Source: Aliikangiella sp964411875 (GTDB lineage: Bacteria; Pseudomonadota; Gammaproteobacteria; Enterobacterales; Kangiellaceae). Taken from it: a stretch of 6,709 nt of DNA. Shown piece by piece: positions 6,539-6,709 of the stretch. The translations under genes and the position numbers were made by a program. How positions within the stretch are numbered: the first letter of the stretch is position 1; each line of letters opens with the position of its first letter. The notes under the pieces were generated by a model. The model saw nothing but the letters and a program-made list of their open reading frames with translations, did not search any database and was not told where the DNA came from. Where the stretch lies: contig CAYPMT010000123.1 in NCBI GenBank assembly GCA_964411875.1, forward strand, positions 1 to 6,709, written 5' to 3'.

Positions 6539-6709
6539 TGTTAAATAAAATAGCCTTTGGCTTAGCTCTTCTTATTTTGGTTGCGAATCTATTTTCGCAG
6601 CCAGCTTATGCTCACAAACAAAAAGAGTCCTATACCAACTTATTAGTCAATCAACGAACGGGTAATTTAGAAATCTCCCATCGTTTTTATCTGCATGATT
6701 TAGAGCATG
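6538..6709 (+). CDS. Secreted small protein, DUF6702-like, N-terminal part only
   Basis: The gene runs off the right edge; 57 codons are visible. The protein starts with a clear Sec signal peptide: MLNK, a hydrophobic core at 5-19, and a probable cut after A25 (AYA|HK). The mature start reads on to NQRTGNLEISHRFYLHDLEH (38-57), which resembles the opening of DUF6702 proteins: a periplasmic start, then a strand with 'LEIS.RFY..DLE'. These are uncharacterised exported proteins often found beside M1 peptidases; that link is recalled, not searched. ATG shares its A with the TAA stop of the peptidase (TAATG), so translation is probably coupled. Its frame is -1 relative to the peptidase. No clear SD exists apart from purine-rich AAGAAG lysine codons of the upstream gene. 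Confidence 0.72.
   Translation, partial: MLNKIAFGLALLILVANLFSQPAYAHKQKESYTNLLVNQRTGNLEISHRFYLHDLEH

Overview
The window looks like chromosome from an AT-rich gammaproteobacterium, most likely a marine Alteromonadales/Colwelliaceae-type organism. That placement is inference. It rests on low GC, a classical Fur-box promoter, an FbpABC ferric-iron transporter, and a lysine-tailed M1 metallopeptidase followed by a small secreted protein of DUF6702 type.

Layout: two divergent transcription units share an intergenic region at 3798-4057. Reading leftwards on the minus strand is a complete iron-uptake operon in the order fbpA (periplasmic Fe3+-binding protein), fbpB (fused two-domain permease) and fbpC (ATPase). 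The window edge cuts fbpC at or very near its 3' end. Reading rightwards on the plus strand is an 826-residue exported M1-family zinc aminopeptidase-like protein. Its stop codon overlaps the start of a second exported protein (TAATG), and that second gene runs off the right edge.

How it works together: under iron starvation Fur should leave the site lying between the -35 and -10 of fbpA. FbpA then binds Fe3+ in the periplasm through a twin-tyrosine site, FbpB forms the channel, and FbpC powers import. The operon appears built for falling expression. fbpA starts with ATG, fbpB with TTG and fbpC with GTG, and a strong intrinsic-terminator-like hairpin lies inside the first 22 codons of fbpB, about 60 bases after the fbpA stop. 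The peptidase and its partner look translationally coupled and both act outside the cytoplasm; their shared role is unknown.

No RNA genes, insertion sequences, CRISPR arrays or phage genes were seen. The gene content is mostly ordinary. The parts worth a second look are the attenuator-like hairpin in fbpB, two dyads in the divergent intergenic region, and the peptidase/DUF6702 pair with its poly-lysine junction.
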